From the NCBI GenBank assembly GCA_902511575.1, contig CABXFU010000004.1, positions 1 through 64,000 of the forward strand: a stretch of DNA of 64,000 nucleotides, read 5' to 3'. Source of the DNA: an uncultured SAR86 cluster bacterium (lineage in GTDB: Bacteria; Pseudomonadota; Gammaproteobacteria; Magnimaribacterales; D2472). The notes beneath the pieces were generated by a model. It worked only from the letters and a program-made list of their open reading frames with translations, was not told where the DNA came from and did no database searches. Every line of letters starts with the position of its first letter. Positions within the stretch are counted from its first letter, which is position 1. The position numbers and the translations under genes were made by a program. Shown piece by piece: positions 52,651-61,927 of this stretch.

Positions 52651-53447
52651 TGGGCTTTGAAATTTGGTTTGATGGCTTCAAGCATTTGCTTAAAGCATTT
52701 TGGAGTAGCACATAGATAATGGTCGCTTTTTTTGTAATCAGGATCCCCTAAAAAATTACTAGTTAATGCACCGGCTTCTTCGGCAATCAGCATGCCGGCA
52801 GCAATATCCCAAACCCCAAGGCCATTCGCCCAAAATCCATCAAGTCTTCCCGCTGCAACATAGGCTAGATCTAATGCTGAACAGCCCGACCTTCTAATAG
52901 TTAAGCTGTGTTTATATAAAGCTCTGAAGGTTGCAATATTTTCAAAGGTGTAATCTTGTGAGTCGTTCACATGAGAAGTATTTCCTATCAGTGAATCTTT
53001 CAAACCATTTCGAGTGCTAACCCTAATTCTTTCTCCATTTAGTTCAGCGCCTTTGCCTCTAGATGCGCTAAATTCTTCTCTGCGAGTGGGATCAATAATA
53101 ACGGCATGTTGCGTTTGACCATTTACAACACATGCAAGAGAAATGCAGTATTGAGGATAGCCATGGATAAAATTTGTTGTGCCATCTATGGGATCAAGAA
53201 TCCATGTTGTTTCAGAAGTATTAACTTCATGCCCAGATTCTTCTCCTAAGAAATTATCATCAGGATAATATTCCTTAATCTTCTCAAAGACTATCTCTTC
53301 AACCCTTCTATCAACCTCCGTAACATAATCAGTCGGACCTTTTTTCATAACATTGAGCTTATGCACTTTTTTTACAGCAAATTCGAGTTCCGCTGCTCCA
53401 ATATTTGCAGCAATAATAGCGACGTTTAGTAGTGCAGGCTTTGACAT
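52647..53447 (-). CDS. suhB: Inositol-1-monophosphatase family (SuhB)
   Basis: FLGEESG, WILDPIDGTTNFIHGYPQYCISLA, GVWDIAAGMLIAEEAGA. Start placed at MSKPALLN. Confidence 0.93.
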   Translation of the reverse strand: MSKPALLNVAIIAANIGAAELEFAVKKVHKLNVMKKGPTDYVTEVDRRVEEIVFEKIKEYYPDDNFLGEESGHEVNTSETTWILDPIDGTTNFIHGYPQYCISLACVVNGQTQHAVIIDPTRREEFSASRGKGAELNGERIRVSTRNGLKDSLIGNTSHVNDSQDYTFENIATFRALYKHSLTIRRSGCSALDLAYVAAGRLDGFWANGLGVWDIAAGMLIAEEAGALTSNFLGDPDYKKSDHYLCATPKCFKQMLEAIKPNFKAH

Positions 53448-53483
53448 GTCGCATATTGTACTGGAAATGACGATAATAGTTAT

Positions 53484-54209
53484 ATGAATCCGATTAATCG
53501 TTATGTGCAAATAGTTTTAGTTGAGACCTCTCATCCAGGCAACATCGGGTCAGTTGCTCGCGCGATGAAAAATATGGGTTTAGCTAACTTAGCTTTGATT
53601 AATCCAAAAAAATTTCCTCATCAAGACGCCACAGCTCTTGCAGGCAATGCACAGGACGTTTTAGATAACGTCAATATTTTTAGTTCTATACAGGAGGCTA
53701 TAAAAAGCTCAAAAATGATCTATGCGACATCGGCGAGAGATCGAACAATTGAATGGCCAACACTAACTGCCAATGAGGCTGCATCGGAGATACAGGAATT
53801 GGTTTCGAATGAAATTGAGGTTTCAATATTATTTGGTCGAGAGGATAGGGGACTCACCAATGAAGAGCTGCAACTTGCGAATAAACATTTAATTATCCCA
53901 GCGCATCCTGATTACCCAGTCTTAAATATTGCTATGTCGACTCAGGTGGTTTGTTATGAGCTTTATCAGGCTGCACAAAAAAATTTTGTAGAGTCTTGGC
54001 AAGATTTTCCAGAATACACATCTGAAGAATTGAATAACCTCATTGAGCACTTCAATGAAACGGTAAAAGCCTTGGAACTTGTAGATCCTAAAAATCCAAA
54101 ACAAATTATGACCAGAATGGAAAGAATGTTTCGCAGGCTCTACCCAGATCAAATGGAAGGCAACTTTCTAAGAGGCTTTTTAAAAGCTGTAAATAAGAGA
54201 ATTAAATAG
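53484..54209 (+). CDS. trmJ: tRNA (cytidine/uridine-2'-O)-methyltransferase TrmJ
   Basis: VQIVLVETSHPGNIGSVARAMKNMGLANLALINP, LFGREDRGLTNEEL, LNIAMSTQVVCYELY. Confidence 0.93.
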   Translation: MNPINRYVQIVLVETSHPGNIGSVARAMKNMGLANLALINPKKFPHQDATALAGNAQDVLDNVNIFSSIQEAIKSSKMIYATSARDRTIEWPTLTANEAASEIQELVSNEIEVSILFGREDRGLTNEELQLANKHLIIPAHPDYPVLNIAMSTQVVCYELYQAAQKNFVESWQDFPEYTSEELNNLIEHFNETVKALELVDPKNPKQIMTRMERMFRRLYPDQMEGNFLRGFLKAVNKRIK

Positions 54210-54261
54210 CTCTTTAAACCTTTTCAAGTAGCTTATTAGCTTTTATAATTGCCGCAATCTA

Positions 54262-54337
54262 GTCCCGTTCGTCTAGAGGCCTAGGACACCGGGTTTTCAT
54301 CTCGGCAACAGGGGTTCGACTCCCCTACGGGATGCCA
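54262..54337 (+). tRNA. tRNA-Glu (anticodon TTC), CCA encoded
   Basis: GTCCCGTTCGTCTAGAGGCCTAGGACACCGGGTTTTCATCTCGGCAACAGGGGTTCGACTCCCCTACGGGATGCCA; acceptor, D, anticodon (loop TTTTCAT) and T arms all fold. Confidence 0.96.
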
Positions 54338-54346
54338 ATTTCTTTG

Positions 54347-54385
54347 AGAACCCTATAGATATAACGTTTATAGGGTTCTTTTTTT
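54347..54385 (+). terminator. Rho-independent terminator after tRNA-Glu
   Basis: AGAACCCTATA (54347-54357) / TATAGGGTTCT (54369-54379), 11-bp perfect stem followed by T tract. Confidence 0.88.
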
Positions 54386-54389
54386 GGCA

Positions 54390-54410
54390 TTGAGTCCACA
54401 GTTGAGTCCA
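54390..54410 (+). repeat. Short tandem direct repeat TTGAGTCCA-CAG-TTGAGTCCA
   Basis: Two identical 9-mers (54390-54398, 54402-54410), 12-bp period, just after the tRNA-Glu terminator. Confidence 0.7.
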
Positions 54411-54443
54411 TTCGTGTAATAACTTTTAGTGTATTATTTGGTA

Positions 54444-54569
54444 ATGGATGACATTCCTCTTAAAGTTTTAATAAAAGCATTTATTGCTGATATGAACCCC
54501 TTTACTAAAAAGTTAATAAAATTATTTATTGCTATAGTATTTCTAATGCTTATCTACAAATATATATGA
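54444..54569 (+). CDS. Possible 41-aa small membrane protein (below ORF-track cutoff)
   Basis: MDDIPLKVLIKAFIADMNPFTKKLIKLFIAIVFLMLIYKYI*, one hydrophobic C-terminal segment; weak RBS. Confidence 0.3.
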   Translation: MDDIPLKVLIKAFIADMNPFTKKLIKLFIAIVFLMLIYKYI

Positions 54570-54668
54570 TATTTTGTCATTTTTATCTATATACTTTATG
54601 AAACTAAGTAATTGAAAATTAAATTCCATTGAATTACTTCAATACAGTTATACAAATAAGGAGAAGTT

Positions 54669-54983
54669 ATGTTTCAAATATATAAAGATAAAGCTGGCAA
54701 ACACCGTTTTCGCTTAAAAGCAAAAAATGGAGAAAATATTATTTCATCACAAGCTTATGCATCACGAGCAACATGCATGAAAGGTATTAAATCTGTTGCG
54801 AAGCATTCTAATGAAAAAGAAAATTTTAAATCCAAAGAAAATAAGGGTGGTAAATGGAATTTTAATTTAGTAGCTGCTAACAATAGAGTTATTGCTTCAT
54901 CTCAAAGCTATGCAGACAGATCTTCTATGAACAAAGGAATCAAGAGCGTTATGACTAATGCTCCAAAAATGAAAATCTCATAG
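54669..54983 (+). CDS. Two-repeat DUF1508/YegP-family protein
   Basis: Repeats FQIYKDKAGKHRFRLKAKNGENIISSQAYASRATCMKGIKSV and ENKGGKWNFNLVAANNRVIASSQSYADRSSMNKGIKSV; strong RBS AAGGAGAAG. Confidence 0.9.
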   Translation: MFQIYKDKAGKHRFRLKAKNGENIISSQAYASRATCMKGIKSVAKHSNEKENFKSKENKGGKWNFNLVAANNRVIASSQSYADRSSMNKGIKSVMTNAPKMKIS

Positions 54984-55031
54984 CAAGTCTTAAAAATAAG
55001 TTTGATTTATTATAAAAAAAGCTAAAAGAAT

Positions 55032-56528
55032 CTAAGGTTTAGATTCTTCTATCAACTGAATTACAGTTTGATGAATAACAGGTGCAGTTTTAGGGCCTAA
55101 GGATACAACCTCCCCATAAGTTTCTTCACTCTCATCATAGATCCATGGAGCGTCTTTGTCCCATTCACTCTTAGGAATAATGTAACCGATAGCATCATTT
55201 GCTAAGTTCACCATGAGGTTTAACTTGCCTGGAAGTTGACTGCGCAAAGGTGGTACTTCTTGAGGCTCTAAAGCGAAATCAGCACCCTTTGGGTTTTCTA
55301 TCCCACCCACAGCAATTTCTGGATATAGTTCGCCAGGTATTCCTGTAATAGTTGCATCACCTAATTGGATGAATGCCACCTCACTAAGATATCTTATAAA
55401 TGGAGGCATTAGATGAAACTGTGGAGTGCTATCGACAACGCCAAGGAGAGTGCCTAACGACAACATGAAATTCTCTATTCCTAATTCTACCTCAATAGCG
55501 CTGAAAGTTATTTTAGGCTCTGGACTAGGCACAAACCTATTTTCATTGAAAGCATCAATGACGCTGTTTGCAAGACTATAACCAAAGGTACGGGCTTTAG
55601 AGTGTCCTGGCTCAGTAAAGTTTTTCTTTAAAAAAGGATCATAGATGGTATCACTTGGCCCAGAAGTCATTAAGCCTCCAATATTGCCGGTCAGCCATAA
55701 TGTCGTTCCACCCAGTCCAGACTTAAATAACTCGTCATCATAATAAATACCTTCACTGAGTCCTCTTCTAAGATATCCGGCCACATCTGCTGTTAATTCT
55801 AGATTTTTATCCCAAGCAAGCTCTACATGAATTCCAAAATTAACTAATGTACCTATCACTGAACCATCAGGTCGGCTAAATAATAATGCTCGAATGTCCT
55901 CATCTATCACGATGGGCTTACGTTTATCTTTAATTGGCGTTAATGGGCTGGTTGGAATGCGTGCCATACTCATCTGCGCAGGTTCTAAGTTGTCTATGGC
56001 TTCACTCAGTGCATCTAGAATATTTTGTTGTAATTGCTGCATATAATCAGGATCAACACCGGAGCTCAAAAAACTTGGCCCCCAAAGACCTTGAGTATCG
56101 GGACCTTCATGATTGTGAGTTGCATGCACCATAAGATAATCTATACCCCACTCTGCAGGCACAGCTTCGCGAACACCAAGCACAAATTTACGCATCAAGC
56201 CGACCGTATCTGCAGTTACAATTCCAATACGATTTTTACCATCATCAATTACTACGGCCACTGCCATAAGGTTGTCTTTGATGCCCTGAGCAGGTCTTTG
56301 CTTTTGAAAACCCGCCATCCACACAGCATCAAATTTTTCATTACCATTCACATCTGTCCATACATCAATATCAGGATCAAACTGGGCATCATTATTTACA
56401 TCAACCCAATGGTCTATAAGGTCAGGAGTAATAGATAGCTGTGCAAACCCAACCTTTAATTCTTCTGCTTGAGCTCGAGTAATTATAAGAATCCCAAAAA
56501 TTATTAATGTTAGAAAGTTTTTTTTCAT
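55032..56528 (-). CDS. Secreted neutral/alkaline ceramidase-like protein
   Basis: Signal peptide ending AQA; KVGFAQLSITP, IGIVTADTVGL, YLMVHATHNHEGPDTQGLWGPS match the ceramidase N-terminal family pattern. Confidence 0.8.
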   Translation of the reverse strand: MKKNFLTLIIFGILIITRAQAEELKVGFAQLSITPDLIDHWVDVNNDAQFDPDIDVWTDVNGNEKFDAVWMAGFQKQRPAQGIKDNLMAVAVVIDDGKNRIGIVTADTVGLMRKFVLGVREAVPAEWGIDYLMVHATHNHEGPDTQGLWGPSFLSSGVDPDYMQQLQQNILDALSEAIDNLEPAQMSMARIPTSPLTPIKDKRKPIVIDEDIRALLFSRPDGSVIGTLVNFGIHVELAWDKNLELTADVAGYLRRGLSEGIYYDDELFKSGLGGTTLWLTGNIGGLMTSGPSDTIYDPFLKKNFTEPGHSKARTFGYSLANSVIDAFNENRFVPSPEPKITFSAIEVELGIENFMLSLGTLLGVVDSTPQFHLMPPFIRYLSEVAFIQLGDATITGIPGELYPEIAVGGIENPKGADFALEPQEVPPLRSQLPGKLNLMVNLANDAIGYIIPKSEWDKDAPWIYDESEETYGEVVSLGPKTAPVIHQTVIQLIEESKP

Positions 56529-56540
56529 AACTAATATTTT

Positions 56541-56921
56541 TTATTTCTGTTTCCACAGATAATGCAATCCAAGAATTGCCGGCAAGTAGCAACATAATGA
56601 AAAGATGAAAATTAGCACAATCAAATTAGGGTCTTTAAAAGAGAAAAAAACTGGAGCATCTATTAAATCAGTAATAAGCCTCACAAGGATTAAAATAAAT
56701 AACATAGCTGCATTCCTCATAAATATAGCAACAAGAAAGGCCATTCCAACTGCAAGGTTTCTAGCAATATAAAGACTAGAGCTTAATGTAATCTCAGATC
56801 CCGCAAAAAATGTAGGGTTATTTAAAGCTATATATGGACCAACAAACATTGGCCAAATTAGCATGAAGAGTATCAATAAAAACCACCAAGTGAAGGTAAT
56901 TTTTTGATTTGAGAATCCCAT
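56541..56921 (-). CDS. Hypothetical 4-TM membrane protein
   Basis: 126 aa, about four hydrophobic segments, no recognised motif. Confidence 0.65.
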   Translation of the reverse strand: MGFSNQKITFTWWFLLILFMLIWPMFVGPYIALNNPTFFAGSEITLSSSLYIARNLAVGMAFLVAIFMRNAAMLFILILVRLITDLIDAPVFFSFKDPNLIVLIFIFSLCCYLPAILGLHYLWKQK

Positions 56922-56924
56922 AAT

Positions 56925-57218
56925 TTAAATATTACAAATTAATTTTCCAAGCAGATTATTGCTTGTAAAAATTTTTTTATTATCTTTGGTATTAGTTTCA
57001 AGTAACTTAAACTCAATTGAATTTTTTGAGCTGTTAATCTTAGCTATTGAGCCCTGACTAATAATCGTATCACTTTTCAAAACTGTAAATTTTTTTGTAT
57101 CAAGGTCTAAAGCAATTTGATATTTATTTTTAATCTTATCAACACAACCAATAGTAAAGTGATTATGATCATCAGCTTGAGCAAAGGTTGATAGAAGCAG
57201 TAAGATTAGTTTTTTCAT
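56925..57218 (-). CDS. Small secreted hypothetical protein
   Basis: Signal peptide MKKLILLLLSTFAQA then DDHNHFTIGCVDKIKN; start placed at internal Met. Confidence 0.6.
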   Translation of the reverse strand: MKKLILLLLSTFAQADDHNHFTIGCVDKIKNKYQIALDLDTKKFTVLKSDTIISQGSIAKINSSKNSIEFKLLETNTKDNKKIFTSNNLLGKLICNI

Positions 57219-57237
57219 AGGCTGCCCCAAATTTTTA

Positions 57238-58206
57238 TTAAATCATTAATAATTCTTTCTGAATGTTTTCATCAAGCAATTTTAATACCTCTGCGCTCTC
57301 TAGATTTTCTTGTAATTGCTCCATTTTGGATGCTCCCAGAATTACAGTTGAAACATTTTCATTCAAAAGACACCAAGCAATAGCCAGTTGAGACATGCTA
57401 ACATTTAATTTTTCTGCAATTGGAACCAATGAAGTTACTCTTGCCATTCTTTCTTGCCCACGATCAGACTCAACCATACTCTTCTTAAGCCACTCATAGC
57501 CTGTCAACGATGCTCTTGATCCATTGGGTATCCCATCTAAATATTTGCCTGTCAATGCACCAGATGCTAAAGGCGACCAAGTAGTTGTTCCAAGCCCATA
57601 TTTTTTGTAAAGAGGGCTATATTCTTTTTCGAACCTATTCCTATCAAGAAGATTGTATTGAGGTTGCTCCATAGATGGGGGAGTCAGGTGATTTGAGTAA
57701 GCAAATTCATAAGCTTCTATAATTTCCTCTGCACTCCATTCTGATGTACCCCAATAAAGTATTTTCCCTTGTGTTACGAGATTATGCATTGCCCAAACAG
57801 TTTCGCTAATAGGAGTTTCGGGATCCGCTCGATGACAAAAATATAGATCTAAATAATCAACCTGCAACCTTTTCAAAGCTTGATGGCAAGCTTCCGCAAT
57901 ATGCTTTCGGCTAAGCCCTATTTGTGTTGGCAAGGGGTTTTCTTTGGCACCAAAAAATACTTTTGAAGATACACAATATGAGTCCCGAGGATTGCTGAGC
58001 GCTTTAAGCGCCTTGCCCATTACCACTTCAGATTCTCCTCTTTCATATCCTTCGGCATTATCAAAAAAATTAATACCAGCTTCTAAGCAAGTTCCAAACA
58101 TTCTTTCGGCTAAATTTTTATCTACTTGTTTATTAAACGTAACCCAAGACCCAAATGATAGCTCCGAAACTTTTAATCCTGATTTGCCTAGATTTCTATA
58201 TTTCAT
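57238..58206 (-). CDS. Aldo/keto reductase (voltage-gated K+ channel beta-subunit-like)
   Basis: MKYRNLGKSGLKVSELSFGSWVTF, FFDNAEGYERGESEVVMGKAL, DYLDLYFCHRADPETPISE, TTWSPLASGALTGKY. Confidence 0.92.
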   Translation of the reverse strand: MKYRNLGKSGLKVSELSFGSWVTFNKQVDKNLAERMFGTCLEAGINFFDNAEGYERGESEVVMGKALKALSNPRDSYCVSSKVFFGAKENPLPTQIGLSRKHIAEACHQALKRLQVDYLDLYFCHRADPETPISETVWAMHNLVTQGKILYWGTSEWSAEEIIEAYEFAYSNHLTPPSMEQPQYNLLDRNRFEKEYSPLYKKYGLGTTTWSPLASGALTGKYLDGIPNGSRASLTGYEWLKKSMVESDRGQERMARVTSLVPIAEKLNVSMSQLAIAWCLLNENVSTVILGASKMEQLQENLESAEVLKLLDENIQKELLMI

Positions 58207-58212
58207 TTAACT

Positions 58213-58545
58213 CTATTGTTTTTTGCAATATGCTTCAAAATTTTTTGCAAAGTTTGCAGCAAGTTCTGCTAATGCCCTAGCTTCTGAGAATGCTTTTTCA
58301 GCATCAATTTGATTTCCATCTTTCTCAAGGGAAGAGCGTTTTTTAAAAGCTTCACCTGAAAAATAAAGATACGCACCAGAGGTTTGGCTTATCTTTTTGC
58401 AGTCTTCAGGTTTCCACATTCCTCTTTTTTCCATTTCCATTTTCTTTGTTTCTTTGTTTGATTTATCGCCTTTCAAAGCATGATGGTCAGCAGAAATTAC
58501 CAATGATGTAGATAAAAGAAGTAATAAAGGTATTTTTTTATGCAT
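58213..58545 (-). CDS. Small secreted hypothetical protein
   Basis: MHKKIPLLLLLSTSLVISADHHALKGD..., signal peptide and Lys/Ala/Glu-rich helical C-terminus. Confidence 0.6.
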   Translation of the reverse strand: MHKKIPLLLLLSTSLVISADHHALKGDKSNKETKKMEMEKRGMWKPEDCKKISQTSGAYLYFSGEAFKKRSSLEKDGNQIDAEKAFSEARALAELAANFAKNFEAYCKKQ

Positions 58546-58599
58546 ACAGGGGTCTCCTAAAAATTCAGCAAGATTCAATCTTACTCCATACAAAAAAAA

Positions 58600-59499
58600 T
58601 TAGTCTACTGTCTTTAATGGTTTTTTGTTTCTAAAAAAAGTCAGAAAAGGAATAAAGAAAAGCCATGTCTTGTGATAATGTTTGGGAAATAATCTTTGTG
58701 AAAGATCTAAGAGTTTTGCATCTAACCCAATAAAAATCCTACTCTTATTTTTTTTCACCCCATTAAGAATAATTTGTGCAGCCTTGCTTGGATGCATACC
58801 TCCTTCTCTAAATAATTCCCCCATTTCTTGTTGTGTTTTCGGGGCATTCTTTGTGAAGATTGATGATCGTGGTTGAGTGCTTTCAAAATCTTCATCACTC
58901 ATTCTGGCCGTAGCAGCAATATTAGTTCCAATATGCCCTGGGTGAACACAGTGTATTTGCAAATTAGGGTTTGTCTGCGCCATCTCTAGTGCAAGACTTT
59001 CTGTAAATCCTCTCACAGCAAACTTAGTAGCATGATAGACAGTTTGTCCGGGTACGGTCACCATTCCAAAGATTGATGACGTGTTAACAATTGCCGCCTC
59101 AGTGTTATTTATTAGATGAGGTATAAAAGCCCTTGTGCTGTTAACAACTCCATCAAAATTAATGCCCATGACCCAATCCCAATTATTTTCATCCATGTCT
59201 TTAAAATGAGCTCCAGTTGTAACACCTGCATTATTAAATACTAAGTCTACTTTTCCATGTTGATCTATTACTTTTTGAGGCAATGCTTCTATTGACTCTT
59301 TATCAGAGACATCTAAAAGATGAGAAGAAACTGAAATATTGTATTTTCTGAGCATAGCCACCGTTTCGTTCAATGTTTCTTCATTTACATCGCAGACACA
59401 GACATCAGCCCCATCTTTTGCAAGGAGCACAGCCAAATATCTTCCCATGCCAGAACCGGCTCCAGTAATTACTGCTACTTTTTCTTTAAAATTTTTCAT
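58600..59499 (-). CDS. SDR-family oxidoreductase
   Basis: KVAVITGAGSGMGRYLAVLLAKDGADVCVCDVN, NNAGVTTGAHFK, YHATKFAVRGFTESL. Confidence 0.92.
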   Translation of the reverse strand: MKNFKEKVAVITGAGSGMGRYLAVLLAKDGADVCVCDVNEETLNETVAMLRKYNISVSSHLLDVSDKESIEALPQKVIDQHGKVDLVFNNAGVTTGAHFKDMDENNWDWVMGINFDGVVNSTRAFIPHLINNTEAAIVNTSSIFGMVTVPGQTVYHATKFAVRGFTESLALEMAQTNPNLQIHCVHPGHIGTNIAATARMSDEDFESTQPRSSIFTKNAPKTQQEMGELFREGGMHPSKAAQIILNGVKKNKSRIFIGLDAKLLDLSQRLFPKHYHKTWLFFIPFLTFFRNKKPLKTVD

Positions 59500-59903
59500 T
59501 ATTGAGTATTCGAAGTAAGAGTTATCATATTAAGCTTTTCATAAAGGGTTAATAGATCTCCAACTCCTCGTTGATTTACAATCTTGCCATCTTTTATTGT
59601 GAGAACAGTTACATCTCTAAAGCTAATTTCATCACCGCTTACCGGGTGTGAGCCATTAATTGATAAAATAACAATAATTTTATCTCCAGCATCGATCAGT
59701 TGGTCAATATTTTCTGTGTAACCCGGAAGATCGCTGTGAACCTGAGTTGCCAGATTACATAGACCCTCCAAACCATTACCCCAGTCTGTGTGAGGATAGT
59801 CAGCCTCAAAATTATCAGAATAGAACTCATTGACCCTAGAGACATCGCACTCATTCCATATTATTTGCATGGCATCGCGCACTAGCTGTTCATTTTTTGT
59901 CAT
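59499..59903 (-). CDS. SnoaL-like / NTF2-fold protein (ester cyclase type)
   Basis: 134 aa; WNECDVSRVNEFYSDNFEADYPHTDWGNGLEGL, ISFRDVTVLTIKDGKIVNQRGVGDLLTLYEKL. Confidence 0.78.
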   Translation of the reverse strand: MTKNEQLVRDAMQIIWNECDVSRVNEFYSDNFEADYPHTDWGNGLEGLCNLATQVHSDLPGYTENIDQLIDAGDKIIVILSINGSHPVSGDEISFRDVTVLTIKDGKIVNQRGVGDLLTLYEKLNMITLTSNTQ

Positions 59904-59948
59904 CTTATCTTCATAATATGTATTTAAAATTATTGTATATTTATAGCT

Positions 59949-60461
59949 ATGAAAAGTATCCTCCTTCCTTTAATTCTTCTTTCAACTTATTCCTTTGGAA
60001 TTGTTAGTGAGCTTGCCTTTGATCAAAGCACTGACATCATTGGCAAACCTGAAATTACTGATGGAGATACTATTGTGATAGATGATATTAGAATTAGATT
60101 CACTGGAATTGATGCCCCAGAAAGTTATTTTTTTGGTAAAACTCAAACTTGCATAGATGGCGTGGGTCAAGAGTGGGAATGTGGCAATGCAGCAACAGAG
60201 AAACTTAAGCAGCTAATTAATAATCAAACAGTCAGATGTACTGATGAGGGCAAAGACAGGTATGGTAGAACATTGGGGATCTGTTATGTAGGAGAAATGG
60301 ACTTGCAAGCTGAAATGGTGAAATCTGGCATGGCAGTAGCCTATTTAAGATATTCAGATAGATATGAACAAGAACAAAACTTTGCTAAAAAAGTTAAGGC
60401 TGGAATGTGGGGTGGAGAATTTCAAGAGCCTGAAACTTGGCGCAGAGAAAATAGAGATTAA
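59949..60461 (+). CDS. Secreted thermonuclease (SNase)-family nuclease
   Basis: Signal peptide; ITDGDTIVIDDIRIRFTGIDAPES, GKDRYGRTLGICYVGEMDLQAEMVKSGMAVAYLRYSDRY, AKKVKAGMWGGEFQEPETWRR. Confidence 0.9.
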   Translation: MKSILLPLILLSTYSFGIVSELAFDQSTDIIGKPEITDGDTIVIDDIRIRFTGIDAPESYFFGKTQTCIDGVGQEWECGNAATEKLKQLINNQTVRCTDEGKDRYGRTLGICYVGEMDLQAEMVKSGMAVAYLRYSDRYEQEQNFAKKVKAGMWGGEFQEPETWRRENRD

Positions 60462-60477
60462 TTAAGATCTTTAATAA

Positions 60478-61728
60478 TTATATTTGAAGCTTTTTTCTTA
60501 AACTTTTAATTGCGTCTGATTGCTTAACTTCTTTTGTTTTAAAAAACAATTCGTGGTTTTCTTCTAAAGTATCTAGGTTATATAAATAATTGACCATGAC
60601 TCCTTTTGATTGCATTAACCCTTTGGAGGATAGATCAGCATTTAAATTTATCCTTTCTAAGATAGCTCCGTTGCCCAAATGAAATTTCGCTACAGGATCA
60701 TTAGGCAGCCCATCTTCTCGGTCAGAAGTGGTCAGATAAATTAGAGCTTGCTTAAGCAGCATGTCTTCATCTGAGTCTAAGTTTATTGAGTTTTCTTCAA
60801 GCCACCGAACAAAGCTCGGAGCAGGTGAAAGCGTTACAAATTTATCCAAGCCATCGTTTTCTTGTTTGAGTTTATGCGCAACCTGCTTAATTAAAAAATT
60901 ACCAAATGAAATGCCTGAAAGACCCTCTTGGCAATTTGAAATAGAGTAGAAAACTGCCGTATTAATGTCTTGGTTAAGAGTAACACTTCTATCAATGGTA
61001 ATAATTTCATTGATGGTATTTGGTATTTTGTTGCTGAGAGCTACTTCAACAAAAATCAAAGGCTCATTAGGCATAAGAGGATGAAAAAAAGCGAAGCATC
61101 TTCTGTCTTCTGGTGCCAGCCTCGCTCTGAGATCATCCCATGAGTTAATTTCATGGACAGCTTCATAAGCAATAATTTTTTCTAAGATATTGGCAGGAGT
61201 GGACCAGTCTATGCTTTCTAGGACTAAAAATGAGGGATTGAACCAATGTTTAAATAGCTTTAAGAGACTTCTATCGAAGAATTCAAGACTTGGGCTTGCT
61301 TGCTTCAAAGATCTAATTCTTTCTCTCAGCCGAACCAATCTGAGAGTTCCTTCTGAGACTGTATTTAGTCTTTTAAATAGCTTCACCCATTGGGGCTCAG
61401 AGGCTTGAAAAATGAGTTCTAAGTTTTTTTGAGTTTTCTTTTTAGAATACTCATTTGATGCTCGAAGCAAAGCCTCTGCATCTAAATCATATTTTGCATG
61501 AAGAGTTTCAAAGAACTCGATAAATTCCTCATCATTGAGAGCTTCTATCAAACTTGATAGATGTTCTGCAAATACCAAAGATGAGATCTCTCCACTTTTG
61601 GACATAACAGACTCCAAAGCTTTATTGATATCTTCATGGAGAATGCCAAAATCCTTTGAGCGAAAATAGCTACTTTTTAGCAGCGACCGCTCCATTATTG
61701 ATGAAAGTAGATTTTGAAAAAAGCTCAT
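60478..61728 (-). CDS. Malonyl-CoA decarboxylase
   Basis: LRLVRLRERI, YEAVHEINSWDDLRARLAPEDRRCFAFFHPLMPNEPLIFVEVAL, FYSISNCQEGLSGISFGNFLIKQV. Confidence 0.92.
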   Translation of the reverse strand: MSFFQNLLSSIMERSLLKSSYFRSKDFGILHEDINKALESVMSKSGEISSLVFAEHLSSLIEALNDEEFIEFFETLHAKYDLDAEALLRASNEYSKKKTQKNLELIFQASEPQWVKLFKRLNTVSEGTLRLVRLRERIRSLKQASPSLEFFDRSLLKLFKHWFNPSFLVLESIDWSTPANILEKIIAYEAVHEINSWDDLRARLAPEDRRCFAFFHPLMPNEPLIFVEVALSNKIPNTINEIITIDRSVTLNQDINTAVFYSISNCQEGLSGISFGNFLIKQVAHKLKQENDGLDKFVTLSPAPSFVRWLEENSINLDSDEDMLLKQALIYLTTSDREDGLPNDPVAKFHLGNGAILERINLNADLSSKGLMQSKGVMVNYLYNLDTLEENHELFFKTKEVKQSDAIKSLRKKLQI

Positions 61729-61927
61729 ACGCGTTTATGAATTTATCATAAAAATTAATAAATTTTAAAATTAGCTATTACTTACTTGAAATTACTTTCT
61801 ATTGATAATTAATACGCTTTTATATTTGTGAAAACAACGAGTGCATAGAAATGTTTTTTGTGTAACTATTAAGTGTTAAATATTGTTTGTTGCACCAATT
61901 TGGTGGTATGGAGGATGATATTTCATT

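Noticed and set aside
53448-53510. Upstream start of the suhB ORF (MHITINRIHITIIVISSTICD)
   Set aside because: Extension overlaps the divergent trmJ start and has no family support; MSKPALLN is the more likely N-terminus.
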